64,000 nucleotides of DNA, taken from positions 22,365,019 to 22,429,018 of the forward strand of contig CM049306.1 of NCBI GenBank assembly GCA_026874595.1, written 5' to 3'. Positions 26,100 to 37,222 of this stretch are shown one piece after another. Numbering within the stretch: the first letter of the stretch is position 1; each line of letters begins with the position of its first letter. The notes under the pieces were generated by a model, which had not been told where the DNA came from, searched no databases, and saw only the letters and a list, made by a program, of their open reading frames with translations. The position numbers were made by a program, and so were the translations under genes. Source of the DNA: Sipunculus nudus (Eukaryota > Annelida > Sipuncula > Golfingiida > Sipunculidae).

Positions 26100-27270
26100 A
26101 TAAGCTGCAGGAAGAGGTGCATTTGGGAACTGACCCTGTCTGGTAGGTCATTTATAAGGCAAAGGAATACAATTTAAGTCCTAGTACCATGCCCTGTGAA
26201 TTGCCTTCCACTTACTCTCATTGTTCATTTTGTTAAAAGGTTTGAAAGCCACAAGTGGATTGGTCCCAAAATAACATACTGAAACAGTCTACGTAAAACA
26301 CACATAAAGCCTTCAAAAAGTTGTGTATGGCTATAGAAATTTGTCATTTGCATCACATAAGGATGAAATCAGGCAATGTACTGTTACTGTAAATTGGGTT
26401 TAACAGAAGTATCCTGATTGGAAACTGTGATTTAGTTAACATGACTAATTCTTTTAAAGTGTTATAAAAACTTACAACAAGTAAAGTGTTCTTGCAGTTT
26501 TCATGAGACTGAAGTCACTGATAGGGGTCGATAGTCTTTGGGGCCTTTCTTAAAGATGCATGATATATTTGCAGTGAGCCAATCATCTGGTAGGTTGCCT
26601 GATTCAAAGAACATCTAGAAGATAAGAGGATACTGTGGAAGTGGTTAATTCGGCATGTCTGAATTTTTGCGCTTTTTTCATTTTATAATATTAGCGCAGT
26701 TCAAATTTTCGCGCAAATCAGCACGTTTAGGCGATTTATATTGAATCAAATTATTACAATATTTTAACAATATTGTACCATGAAAACAAGACATAAACAA
26801 TACTTAATTAACTAGGACTACTCATGACAAATGATGCAATGGTACTACACCCAGCTGAGCTGTTTGCATCTGAGTAAGTTGTAGTATTGTTAAACAACAA
26901 CAACCGTGGTTATTAAGTAGAAGCAGCCCGCTCTGTGTGAATAACAAATAGAGCTGACAACAATCATGGCTGGCTCTCTGTCATACTGGGAGGGGGGGTG
27001 GGTGGGTCTGAAGTTGTCTAGGTTGTATGAAATAATGGGTTCCTAATTTAGCCCAAAATCTAGCACCTGCTTAAAGCGCAAAAATTAAAACGCCACCAAC
27101 AAAACCATTTCCACAGTAATTCTGGCGCAAGTTGTCTGCACATCAATGTAATATATGTCATCAGGTCTGCATGCCTTGGACGGTTTAATATTTCTGATTA
27201 ATTTAGCCATGATATACTCTGATTAAAAATAGGTCATATACTACGCTTCCTCAACCAGTGCCAGCAGGAG
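26100..27270 (-). pseudogene. Dead LINE reverse-transcriptase fragment
   Basis: Reading the - strand gives scattered but ordered reverse-transcriptase blocks in several frames, with many stops. In order: KLIRNIKPSKACRPDD, then ESGNLPDDWLTANISCIFKKG and YRPLSVTSV, then GPIHLWLSNLLTK, then INDLPDRVSSQMHLF. These correspond to the N-terminal, palm and pre-FADD regions of non-LTR retrotransposon RTs of Jockey/CR1-like type (family knowledge). The order is collinear and the copy is interrupted by the MITE at 26633-27116. No catalytic FADD motif remains. Confidence 0.85.
26633..27116. mobile_element. MITE inserted in the dead LINE, TA target
   Basis: Left end CTGTGGAAGTGGTTAATT and right end, on the - strand, CTGTGGAAATGGTTTT are inverted repeats. 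TA dinucleotides flank both sides (26631-26632 and 27117-27118). The interior has GCGC-rich blocks (GCGCAAATCAGCAC, AAAGCGCAAAAATTAAAACG). Its position splits the LINE reading, which dates it as the younger insertion. Confidence 0.85.
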
Positions 27271-27419
27271 TGCCCAGAGCCAATGTTGTTACCACATGCA
27301 TAGGGCCCAGGCTAACTCCAGTCAGCAAGAGAGGCCTGTCACCCAGATGGCAGAGGGCCCTGTGCACAAGGGTTGCTGGGCCAGTGAGCTTTCAGTCAAA
27401 AAGTCTTGCTGGCAACAGA

Positions 27420-27720
27420 TACATGACTATGATAAAATATTACAATTTTAATAAGATTTCCTTTGTTATGCAGTGCTTTTACCTGTTTGGCAAAAAAAAA
27501 GTTCTGTTATTATCATGCTTTTCCCTGATCATAAGACATTTTTAAGGAAACATACAAAATTTTTTTTTTAAAATCACCCTCCCCCACTGATTTCTGAAAA
27601 AAAGTGCCTGAGAACCAAACCTTTTTTTGCCTACCTAATATATGACAGATTATTTAATAAAAGCAGCCTGATACTGATGATGAAGTCAAGGGCCAGTTAT
27701 TGGACCCCTCTAATATGCAT
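27420..27720. mobile_element. MITE, GGTTCTCAGGC family, copy 2 (truncated)
   Basis: Shares the internal AAAACTTTTACCTGTTTGG-like segment, the TATTATCATGCTTTTCCCTG segment and the right terminus GTGCCTGAGAACCAAACC with copy 1. It also shares ~100 bp beyond it (GCAGCCTGATACTGAT...). The left terminus is missing. Confidence 0.75.
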
Positions 27721-28571
27721 GAAGTAATAAAGCTAAATAACCCAGCTATCCCAATTGAAAAATACTGTAAATAGCGAAACAGGCACTTTGATAATTTTTA
27801 AACAAAATTATAACTTTGTAAAAAAATCATGTAATATGATCCATAATCATTCCTGTCCTGATACACTTGTTATACAATACTATAATTAAAATTTCCGAGT
27901 ACACGATTAGATATATTTAATTTATATGTGCACACAGACATAGTATGACGGTAGGTTGTATTGATCTATAAACAGATAAAACATCGGGTCTACTGCATTG
28001 AAGTTGAACTGATGACCGACTTAAAGCACTTGTCAATGCCTTCATCTTCATTAGAAGGATATTGTAATATGTGTTATCACTGTTATGATACTACCTTATA
28101 CTTGAAGTGACTGGAATACTGCGGCCATAAGCCCTCTGTTCCGTACAGTTTCATTAACTGTCACATCCATCATGCATCACGATGCCATGTTTACTTTTGG
28201 AACAGCAAAGAAATCGACCATAGCGCCTTTATCAACTGTTCGGTAACGGTGTCTCTCCGTGTCTTTACGGTAACTGCCCATTCTCCAAGCATAAGGGATT
28301 CTTCGGGATGGGCCCCGCCCACCCTTCCAAGTGAGGTCTCTGCTCAAAACAACTTTTGCGCAGTGTGCGACCCCGCCTTGTCCAATGGGTGAACAAGTGC
28401 ATGCAGTTAATGATCTCAGTACCAGGATGGAGTGGAATTCTGCTCCCTAATTACAAACATCCCATGCTTATGATCATAATCATGATTATAGACATAGCAG
28501 CACACGTACTTGTTCTTAATTTATCTTCGATGCACACATGGAATTTATAGGCCTATTAGATAATCCCCCCA

Positions 28572-28628
<57 letters not shown>

Positions 28629-29680
28629 TTTAATTTTTTATCACACACAATGCCAACATTTATTTTAATATTAATTCAGTCAATACAATTGACCTATCCA
28701 CCACAGCCAAAATGCTCCGCCCTTTTAACTTATTATTATAATGAGCCCCCAAAACGCTCCTACACATATGGACTTCCATGCCCATGGTAGCGAGAGCTGA
28801 TTATAACATATAATGACATCACAAAGGGCGAAGGCGCATGACGTCTTATTGACTGACGTCATCAACTGGTATCACCTGACCATTGTTTACTATATCGCAG
28901 TCATATATGAACTGTGTTGCAATTATATTGGATTATATGTCCCATACGAATTATGTGCCAGGTAAGACATTATTATTCACTCGGTAGTCGGAGGAATGGC
29001 TCCCGCAACCTATAGCCTAGAAACTTTTTATACTCAGGCTGTCTCCTTCGTATAATAAAATATCCCGGAAAACATGACGACATGGGTACTGGTAGTATTT
29101 ACAGACTACACGTGTTTATGCAAAATTTTGTTTTTGTCAGATGATTGACGCTTTACAATGTTTAAGGTCACCTGATTGGTTGCTCCTTAGTCCCATGCTT
29201 ATGTTTATTCATTGAATGAATATGCGATTAAGGTCACAGAGAGTTCATGGATAGGTCAATTAAATAACACCAGTGGGACGTTTTAAGCCCAAGTGAATTC
29301 GAACTATATGTACGTGTCATAATCCTGATTGCTGCCTCCATATATGCTGCTCCCATCTCCTAAAATAATAAACTCAAATGCAAAAATATCATCATGAAGT
29401 AAAGAAAAGATATTTTCCTGCCTTTCTCATTAATTGTTAAATTAAGGCGATAGGCCCCCATAAGTGTATATCCATCTATGTTTACACTATCCTAAATACT
29501 TTTTTAAATGCAGTGTCAAGGACTTCAACGTGAACTCATCTCTATATGAAGTAATATACTAGTATATATATATATATATATATAGTTAGTGTCACAATTT
29601 GCCCGAAATTTAAAAATAAATCTGATTAGCAAAGGGTTACATTTAGGTTGACACATAGGCCAACTCAATGTACATATCAA
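27720..29680. other. Likely 5' flank of the P450 and non-coding spacer
   Basis: No gene is recognised here. A GC-rich patch at about 28150-28400 holds a GC-box-like GGGCCCCGCCC and could be the P450 promoter or first noncoding exon (inference). (AT)n tracts lie at about 28569-28625 and 29563-29584. A full CRE palindrome TGACGTCA sits at 28854-28861. Confidence 0.4.
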
Positions 29681-29685
29681 TCAAG

Positions 29686-30120
29686 TACTGTGGTTGGCAT
29701 CATATTCGCGAGGCTGAAATTTCGCGATTTCTCCATTTTTAATGTTTTGCGAGGATTTCATTTTCGCGATCTCACCAGAACCTATATCAAATCTTTGGTA
29801 AAGCCATACCTGTGTGTATTATAAAGTGAGAATAAGTCATTATTTAGTGATATTCTTCTTATATAACGATGGGCCCGTACACACAGCACAGGTAGTTTAG
29901 TTCAAATTTAAGGGAAGGTTTTCCCTATATCTGCATGGATGTAACTAATTTTAAAATTTCTCACTGTTCTAACTTATTCCCATACAAGTATTGGCTACAT
30001 TAAATAAGAAGGACATACTCAATTGGCCAATTTTTCCCGAGGGTTTCATTTTCTCGATTGTTTCCCATTCGCGAATATCGCGTAATTTAAAACCCTCGCG
30101 AAAAAAAGGCATTGACAGTA
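29686..30120. mobile_element. MITE, TTCGCGA family, well-preserved copy
   Basis: Left end TACTGTGGTTGGCATC followed by TTCGCGAGGCTGAAATTTCGCGA; the - strand of the right end reads TACTGTCAATGCC followed by TTCGCGAGGGTTT. TA is at both borders. Homologous to 4674-5150 but keeps its CpG-containing motifs, so it appears younger or unmethylated. Confidence 0.85.
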
Positions 30121-30594
30121 TGCCAGTGAGAAACATGGATGCTAGTAAAGTTATCTACGGGCAGACATATCAGGGCCTATTAACCTGATCGAGGAATCAC
30201 GGTATGACCCCATGCAAAGGAATATACAAAACTGCATTCAGCAATAATCAGGTCCCATAAAATTGAAAAGCTGCTTGATTGATCAAGTCGAACAATAACA
30301 CAGATACTAAACGAGGACAGTGTTAGAAATTAAGATAGACCTAAGTGCTTTTCATGAGGAGAAATTTGAGTTTTTCGGAATTTTATTTCATTTTTTTTCC
30401 AGAATGCGTACATGAAAAAAAAATATAAATTTTAGATGCATCGCAGCAAGGCTAATATGCTAGCACGTATATTAGGCAAAGTACAAAAAACATAAAAAAT
30501 AAGGCAAACTGGAGTACAATTTAGTATAATTTTGACCCGTTAAAATTTTGATTTGTAATTGAAGATATGTAACAGAGCAACCTGGAACACATGG

Positions 30595-31015
30595 GGTCAT
30601 ATGAAACAAAGAATATACTCAAATGAAATAAAGACAGGCACGTCATGAAGATCATAGATGGTGCCAAATGTCCGGAACATTGTCAAGCTTTTAGAATTAC
30701 GAATAGAACATGAATTTCTTACAATTTACTTATTGCCAAAGATTGAGATATTTTCCTGTGACATGCCCACCGATTATTATTTGATTTGCCTGACTTTGCA
30801 TTCATTTAGTGACCATTTGTTATTAAATGTCAAAATGTGCACGGACATCATAGAACAGATGGTGACATATATGAAATAAAGAATTTAAATATAGGCCTGG
30901 AGTTCATAACTCAAGTCATAGATGGCGCTACCTATCCGGCAACTTTTCGTAAGGCTCTATATCATTCAGAATAACATAACAAATAGAACATAAATTGTTA
31001 TTCTTTGGTCAGAAT
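30595..31015 (+). repeat. Diverged ~265-bp tandem duplication
   Basis: Two copies, near 30598-30745 and 30865-31010, share the ordered words CATATGAAA(C/T)AAAGAAT, TCATAGATGG(T/C)GC, TCCGG and AATAGAACAT(G/A)AATT. No coding potential is visible. Confidence 0.6.
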
Positions 31016-31059
31016 TGCGATTAGTTTTTAGCTCAGATGACTTACAGTCGATCACCCTT

Positions 31060-33480
31060 TTTCCGGCGTCCGTCCGGTTGTCCGGCCGTCTAGCCGTCCG
31101 TTAACAGGGCACAAATCGCAACCGTTAGACCTAGAAACTTCCAACTGTACATCCAGGCAAATCTCCTTAGAAATTAGGTCATGTTATCAGATGGGGCACA
31201 AATTGTATCCATTAGGTCTAAAATCCCCTATTGTGACATTAAAGTAGGTCCCAGGCAAATGTTCATGGAAATCTGAAATTAGGTCACTGTGACCTTTGTT
31301 CTGCGACCTATAGGGAAAATATGTCATATGAGCACCCTGAATGTCAGATGGAGACAAATCGTATCCTGGGAATTTCTAAGCAAATCTCCTTGGAAACCTG
31401 AAATTAGGTCATGGTGACCTATATTTTTTTTTACCTACTGGCCGAAAACATGATTTTGAGCACCAGACAGTCAGATGGGGCACAACTTGTATCCATTAGG
31501 CCTAGAATCCTTCAACATGACATTAAGGGAGGTCCTAGGCAAATGTCCTTGAGAAAAGATGTCATATGAACACCTTGAATGCCAGATGGGGACAAATCGT
31601 ATATGTTTGGCCTAGAATCTATAATAACCTTGGAGGTTCTAGGAAAATCTCCTTGGACACCTAAAATTAAGTCATGGTGACCTACATTTTAAGACAGGAT
31701 TTTGAGCACTCAGAAAGTCGGACAGGGCACACATTGTATTTGTTAGGTCTAGAATTTTCTAATGTAACATTCTTAGACGTCCTATTTTTTACTACCTATA
31801 GGAAAAGATGTAATATAAGTACCCGGACAGTCAGACGGGCCACAAATTGTATCCATTTGGCCTAGAACCTTCTAACATAAAAATTTAGGTAGGTCCTAGG
31901 CAAGAGTCCATGGAAACCTGAAAGTTGGTCATGGAGACCTATATTCTGTTATCTACGCAGCACAAAAATGGTTTTGAGCATCCAGACAGTTAGACGGGGC
32001 AAAAATTGTATCCATTAGGCCTAGAATCTTCTATTTTAACATTCAGCTAGGTCCCCGACTAATATCCTTGGAAAGATGAAATAATGTCTCGATGACCTAT
32101 ATTCTACCACCTACAGGATGCCATATGAGCACCCTGAACGTCAGATGGGCACAAACTGTATGCATTAGGCCTAGAATCTTCTATTATGACATACAGGTTG
32201 GTCCTAGGCAAATGTCTTTGGAAACATGAAATTAGATCATGGTGACCTATATTCTGCAGCCTAAAGGAAAAATTGTCATATGAGTACCATGAATGTTAGA
32301 AAGGCACAAATCGTGTCTGTTAAATCAGAATCTCTCAACACAAATACCAGGAAGGGTCTACGCACATCTCTTTGGAAACATGAAGATAGGTCATGGTGAC
32401 CTATATTTTGCCATTAAGGCAGAAAAAATGATTTTGAGCACCCAGAAGGACGTTGCACAAATTGTATCCATTAGGCCTATATTATTCTAACATAACATTC
32501 AGCTAGGTCCTTGGAAACATGAAATTATGTCACGATGACCTATATTCTACCACCTGCAGGGTGTCATATGAGCACCCTGAACGTCAGATGGGCACAAATT
32601 GTATGCATTAGGCCTAGAATCTTCTAAAGCAACATCTAGGGAGGATATAATCAAATCTTCTGGTGCACAGGCTATATTCTATGCGCTGTGAGACATAAAA
32701 ATATGAATTTAAGCATCCAGACAGACAAGGTTCAAATGTATATATTTTCCTTTGAATCTTATATTGAAAAATCTAGGGAATTCTTTGGCAAGTCCTCTTT
32801 GAATCCTGATATCAGGTAACTTTATTGTTATAATACTGTGAAATACAGTCAGGCCACAAATTGTATCCTGAAGCCCTACAATATGCCAACACAACATCCA
32901 GGGAGATCATGGAAAATCCCACTGGAAACCTGCATGTAACAGGCCAAAAACATGATTTGAGTACCTTTAACGTCAGATGGGTACAAATTGTATGCATTAG
33001 GCCTAGGTCCTTTGCAAATCTCCTTTGAAATTTAAAATTAGGTCATGGTGACTTATATTCTGCAAGCTACTGTCAAGAAGCATGATTTTGAGCAGTCAGA
33101 CAGGGCACATATTGTATCCATTAGCCCCAGACTGTTCTAAAATGACATTCAGGGAAGTCCTTGGTATTTCTCCTTGGAAACCTAAATTTGGGTCATGGTG
33201 ACCTATATATTCTGCAAGCTACTGGCCAGAAGCATGATTTTGAGCAGTCGGACAGGGCACAAATTGTATCCATTAGCCCTAGACTCTTCTAATATGACAT
33301 TCAGGGAAGAGTTGGCAATTCTCTTTGGAAACATGATTTTAGGTCATGGTGACCTATATTGGGCGAGCTATGGACCAGAAAAATGATCCTGAGCACCCAG
33401 ACAGACAGGTTACAAATTGTACCCATATTCCATAGAACCCTCTATTGTGAAATCCAGGGGTTTCCGGGGCAGGCCTCCTA
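31060..33480 (+). repeat. Degenerate ~130-155-bp satellite array with AGGTCA palindromes
   Basis: A (CCGT)-rich leader near 31065-31105 and GTTAACAGGGCACAAATCG is followed by about 15 diverged units. Each runs roughly CACAAATTGTATCCATTAGG, CCTAGAATCTTCTA, a GGTCCTAGGCAAAT-like block, CCTTGGAAACCTGAAATT, then AGGTCATGGTGACCTATATT and a TGATTTTGAGCACCCAGAC-like block. Perfect AGGTCAnnnTGACCT copies occur at 31281-31295, 31406-31420, 32388-32402 and 33341-33355; others carry one to three mismatches. A second array of the same family lies at 47750-48870. Confidence 0.9.
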
Positions 33481-34128
33481 TGAATCCTGAAATTTTTAGT
33501 TTCTGTCCACTATTCAAGATAGTAACATTAGCCATCGGCTCTAAAAGACAATGGATAACATTAATGGAAGAAATGAGCACCCAGTCAAATTAAGCTTAGC
33601 GTCATGGCCCATGGGCCACATGTTATGATAAGTATCTGAAGGAAATCAAAAGAGAACCGCTATTCAGACTGAAGTGAAGTCGGTCAGCCTTCAGGAGGTC
33701 AAGATGTCTAGAAGTCAAGAAGTCTTGACACATTTATGCATATGCACTGGCGGGAGTGTAAGAACCAGGTTTGGGTTCAAATACAAGAATTCAAATACAA
33801 ATCTTCTCAGGCTAAATGTTAATATAAACTCAAAGCCATATGGTCAAATATATATATGGAACATCACATATGAATACAAATATAATACTTCGCATAAAAA
33901 CATTAAGAGAGGAGAGACTTCGTAATTCTATGTCTAATTAATTAAACTGAACGTCTGAAGTCGAACCTTAGCACTGCAGTTCTTCAGATCTGGTATCTAA
34001 TACAAATTAAAATCAGATGGCGTGGAATATAGAGGTTCGATTGTTGCCTTTTCTCTAAAGTCATATATGTCTGAATGGTGTCTTTTCATATTTTTGCCAA
34101 GAAACTTTGGCTTGCTAAATGCTGAAGC

Positions 34129-34300
34129 CAGGGGCAGATCTAGGATGCAGCAAAAGGAGGTGTCCAACCCAGGAGGACTAATGGCAAAACATGAAAAAAA
34201 AAGGTTTTTAAGATCACGGAAAAGAAGCGTTCAGGCCGCAAATTTGGTCTGAACCCTTAGAAAAGGTTGCGGCGGCTGAAAAAGCCTGGATCCGCTTCTG
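34129..34300. mobile_element. Small TIR element, GGATCC-end family, copy 1
   Basis: Left end CAGGGGCAGATCTAGGAT and, on the - strand, right end CAGAAGCGGATCCAGGCT are inverted repeats. The interior is rich in AAAGG. A similar element lies at 42384-42569, and a partial relative around 34990-35160. Confidence 0.65.
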
Positions 34301-34619
34301 TGATGCTGTTATGATTGGGCAATATTTGCACTGAATTTTATAATAGTTTCCTACCCTGATGCTCCCTTAAAATGGCTGAAGACAATTAAGAATCTGATGA
34401 CAAGCTGTCAACAGGCAGTGACGGGTCACTGACCCTATATTACACAAAGGCCTAATCCTTCAATGTCAGTTGCAGGTAGGCCTATTGTCCTGAATTTTGA
34501 GGATACCATGTTTTCAGTCGAGTTCGCTGCCGCCATCGCATTCGTGTCCGAAGAACCCTGAGCTGAGACCCCTGGACGCTCTTTCTGAAACCCACGGCAA
34601 CATGTGAACTAGTGCCTGA

Positions 34620-34895
34620 CAAAAGATTGGTGGCGCCACCTGCAACTCTTTTCGAGTTGTATCGATCTGTGCGTCTTTTTAGTGAATATATCGCATATCT
34701 CAGGAGTGGTTCAATATATTGGACTTTAATTGCACATGTTCATAGATCGTGGATAGGCCTACCTCCGTCTCGTATTCAAGACTGGCGACGCCACCTGCAA
34801 TCGTTTTCGCGTGCGATTGCTTTGGGTGAAAATAACTTATGTCTCAGAAGTGGTTCAATGCGTCGGATAGATATATATTTTGCTGATCAAAAACT
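34620..34895 (+). repeat. Diverged ~157-bp tandem duplication (GGCGCCACCTGCAA)
   Basis: Copies start near 34623 and 34781. Both contain AAGA(T/C)TGG(T/C)G(G/A)CGCCACCTGCAA, a TTTTCG block and a TCTCAG(G/A)AGTGGTTCAAT block. A third relative, TCTGGTGGCGCCACCTGTA, is at about 47990. Confidence 0.6.
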
Positions 34896-35554
34896 TGTGT
34901 ATAATTAATTGAAAAAGATTAAAAATTGATAGACTCAAAATACACGTATAGGTAGGGAAAATAGGAAATATATAATGCAGGTATAAAAAAAACTGGAAAA
35001 TCAGTTTTGGGAGGGGATTCAAACCCAGGAAAACTAAACCTTTTAAAGGTCCAAATTAAGGTCCGGTAAAGGGAATCTGGGCTACAAAACTTGGTTTGAA
35101 ACCTTTATAGAGGTTGCAGAAACTGAAGAGATAGGGCCCCTCCGGATCCGCTATAGGCCTATACTGTGTTAACAGCACACGCAGTTCCACAATTAGTGAT
35201 TTATATTCCAACATATTTGTTTTTAACATGTGTCAGAATATAGATCGATGCGAGTCTGCAACTCGTTAAACAAAAATCGAACAGGTTTGAAAAAGTGTCT
35301 GAAATAAGAGCAGAGTATAGTCCGGCTTTATGTATAAAGGCCAAGTGATGGTACCGGGGTAACAGTTATGGCCTATCAGGTGAATGAATAATTAATCATC
35401 CGCTTTTCATGGTGCGCAGGCAGAATGCACGTTATACGATCATTATCGACTGGCTGGGAATATGTCCCACCATTTTTTTATTAAAGTATTGATAAAGTGT
35501 TTACAGTCTGTGGCCTGGACAAACAGGAATTACTATGATGAATTAACATAATTT

Positions 35555-35904
35555 GTATGAACCCCCCCCCCCCCCAACACACTTTCCGGACCTAGGGACT
35601 TTTTTAAGCTTTTGTCGTTAGTTGGGCCCCTCCTATTCCTAAATTCTAGACCCCCTATTCTTTTTTTCCCCTCGGAAAGCATTGACCAATAAATGACAGC
35701 AAAAATTCCCCTGAATGCCGTAAAATACACATAAATTTTCAAAATTTTCCACAAAGTGGGAGGGGTGTTAATTTAACCCATCGCATCCGCTAACTCCCCC
35801 CCCCCCCCCCCCCTCCCCCCACCTGCCATTTGGTTGGGTCAGGCTATGGCCATGCTTAATTATTATAATATATATATATATATATATATTTACATATATA
35901 TATA

Positions 35905-35958
<54 letters not shown>

Positions 35959-35960
35959 TG
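35555..35960. repeat. Poly-C runs and long (AT)n microsatellite
   Basis: C runs at about 35561-35574 and 35798-35813 (the latter extended by CTCCCCCC). A compound (AT)n tract with one TGTGTG interruption follows at about 35866-35955. Slippage-prone and a likely site of assembly error. Confidence 0.9.
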
Positions 35961-36639
35961 TTCGATCAGTCCTCGCTGATGGAAGCCCAATGACATTTTT
36001 TAACATAATGTGGACATTTTTATACAGCTGTGTACTTCATTGCTGTAATTTTCTGTAAACATGAACAGTGTAGGCGTACTTATATTGCTATGTACCAGTA
36101 TTAAATTTATGATTGTAAATTTGCAAATATATATAGAAAACACACAAGGCCTGCGTACTCTTTACCAATTTAGGATCGACAGCTAGCTTATACAGTGTTT
36201 ACATACAGCGTGTATGATTGATCATAAATAGGTTTATTGTGTACACACAAATACCAGAAAATAATCTTTAACGGCAGATATACCGGATTAACACAACTAA
36301 GTGCATCTCAATAAAAATGTTACTTCCTTCCAAATGCGTCATGCGTCCCGTGACAACAACTCATATAGAAATGCCATTCAGGTCTATTGGCCTAATTAAA
36401 ATATATATGAGGAACGTTATTTGGGAAATCATGCAGCTGTTCATTATTAGGCCTATACAAACCTGAACAAACGCGTGGGTCATGAGTGATAATAACTTAC
36501 ACTTAATCTAAGTAAACCATAAAAATACGCTTACAGGTAAACACAAGGGCTAATAAAGTGTCCTTTATAAACGGTATTGGCCTATATAACTCTAATGCCC
36601 TGGAAATAGAGTGAAAAACAAATTAATTCGACTGGATTC

Positions 36640-37222
36640 ACTGGAAACGGCAGCTGCCGCGCCTGCATCAACCCGTAAAAACGGAGTGCGCAGTATACAT
36701 ATGCTTTATAACAAAGACCATTATGTGTAAAGTGTAGTGTAGCGCTAGCGTGGTTTTTGTTCAGCCGCAGAGAATTGTACCTAACTAAGGATGCATGTAC
36801 CGAGCTAGGTACATATACCTGTCAGCAGGGTGCAGGACTGGATGTGCGAAGGCTCGATCATACTTGGGGCCTGGAAGCAGGACTTTCAGGTTTTACCACA
36901 AGAAAGACTATACTGATTGTGTATTGTTATGATATACCGGACAGCGTTTTCATCCCGTGACGTGGAATCAGTATACACCACGTGGGTGACAGCGGCGCGC
37001 GACCTTTGAGACACAAAGAATCGATGCTGAGGCATGGGGTGGCCGGCCGCTCAGGGGTCATGGGTAGGCAACGTCTCTATTGATCAAACTGCGCATGTGT
37101 AGTGGATGCAGCGAATGACAACATCCTGTACATCGGCAACACTATAAACCTTGTGACCGTCACTGTCAAAGACCTGCCGCAGTCAAACGCACGAAAGGGC
37201 TGCCAGTCAACCATATGTAAGT
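36640..37222 (+). promoter_or_regulatory. Leader region of the 1108-aa gene: AUG-stop uORF and donor-like site
   Basis: This stretch is richer in CpG than its surroundings and precedes the intronless ORF. At 37215-37229 the sequence reads ATGTAAGTATGGCTC: a minimal AUG-UAA start-stop (37215-37220) ends two bases before the main ATG at 37223. The same bases form a consensus splice donor GTAAGTAT at 37217. A longer upstream frame from ATG 37102 overlaps the main start out of frame. The transcription start is not known. Confidence 0.5.

Noticed and set aside
26216-26228. A - strand ATG exon (13 nt, donor GTAAG) that would fuse in phase to the P450 exon at 25913
   Set aside because: It lies inside the dead LINE reverse-transcriptase sequence, so the match of phase and donor is probably chance; the in-frame ATG at 25896 was used instead.
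28144-28290. Candidate first coding exon of the P450 (several short - strand ATG frames in the GC-rich patch)
   Set aside because: None ends at a donor in the phase required to join the exon at 25913.
31674-33386. Several short open frames within the AGGTCA satellite array
   Set aside because: They repeat the satellite unit in translation and are broken at irregular points; no shared conserved peptide.
35834-36058. Open frames with long I-Y repeats here and at about 42083, 43858, 45809, 49582, 50328, 51129 and 61538
   Set aside because: They are translations of (AT)n, (GA)n or (CA)n microsatellites with no flanking coding signal.
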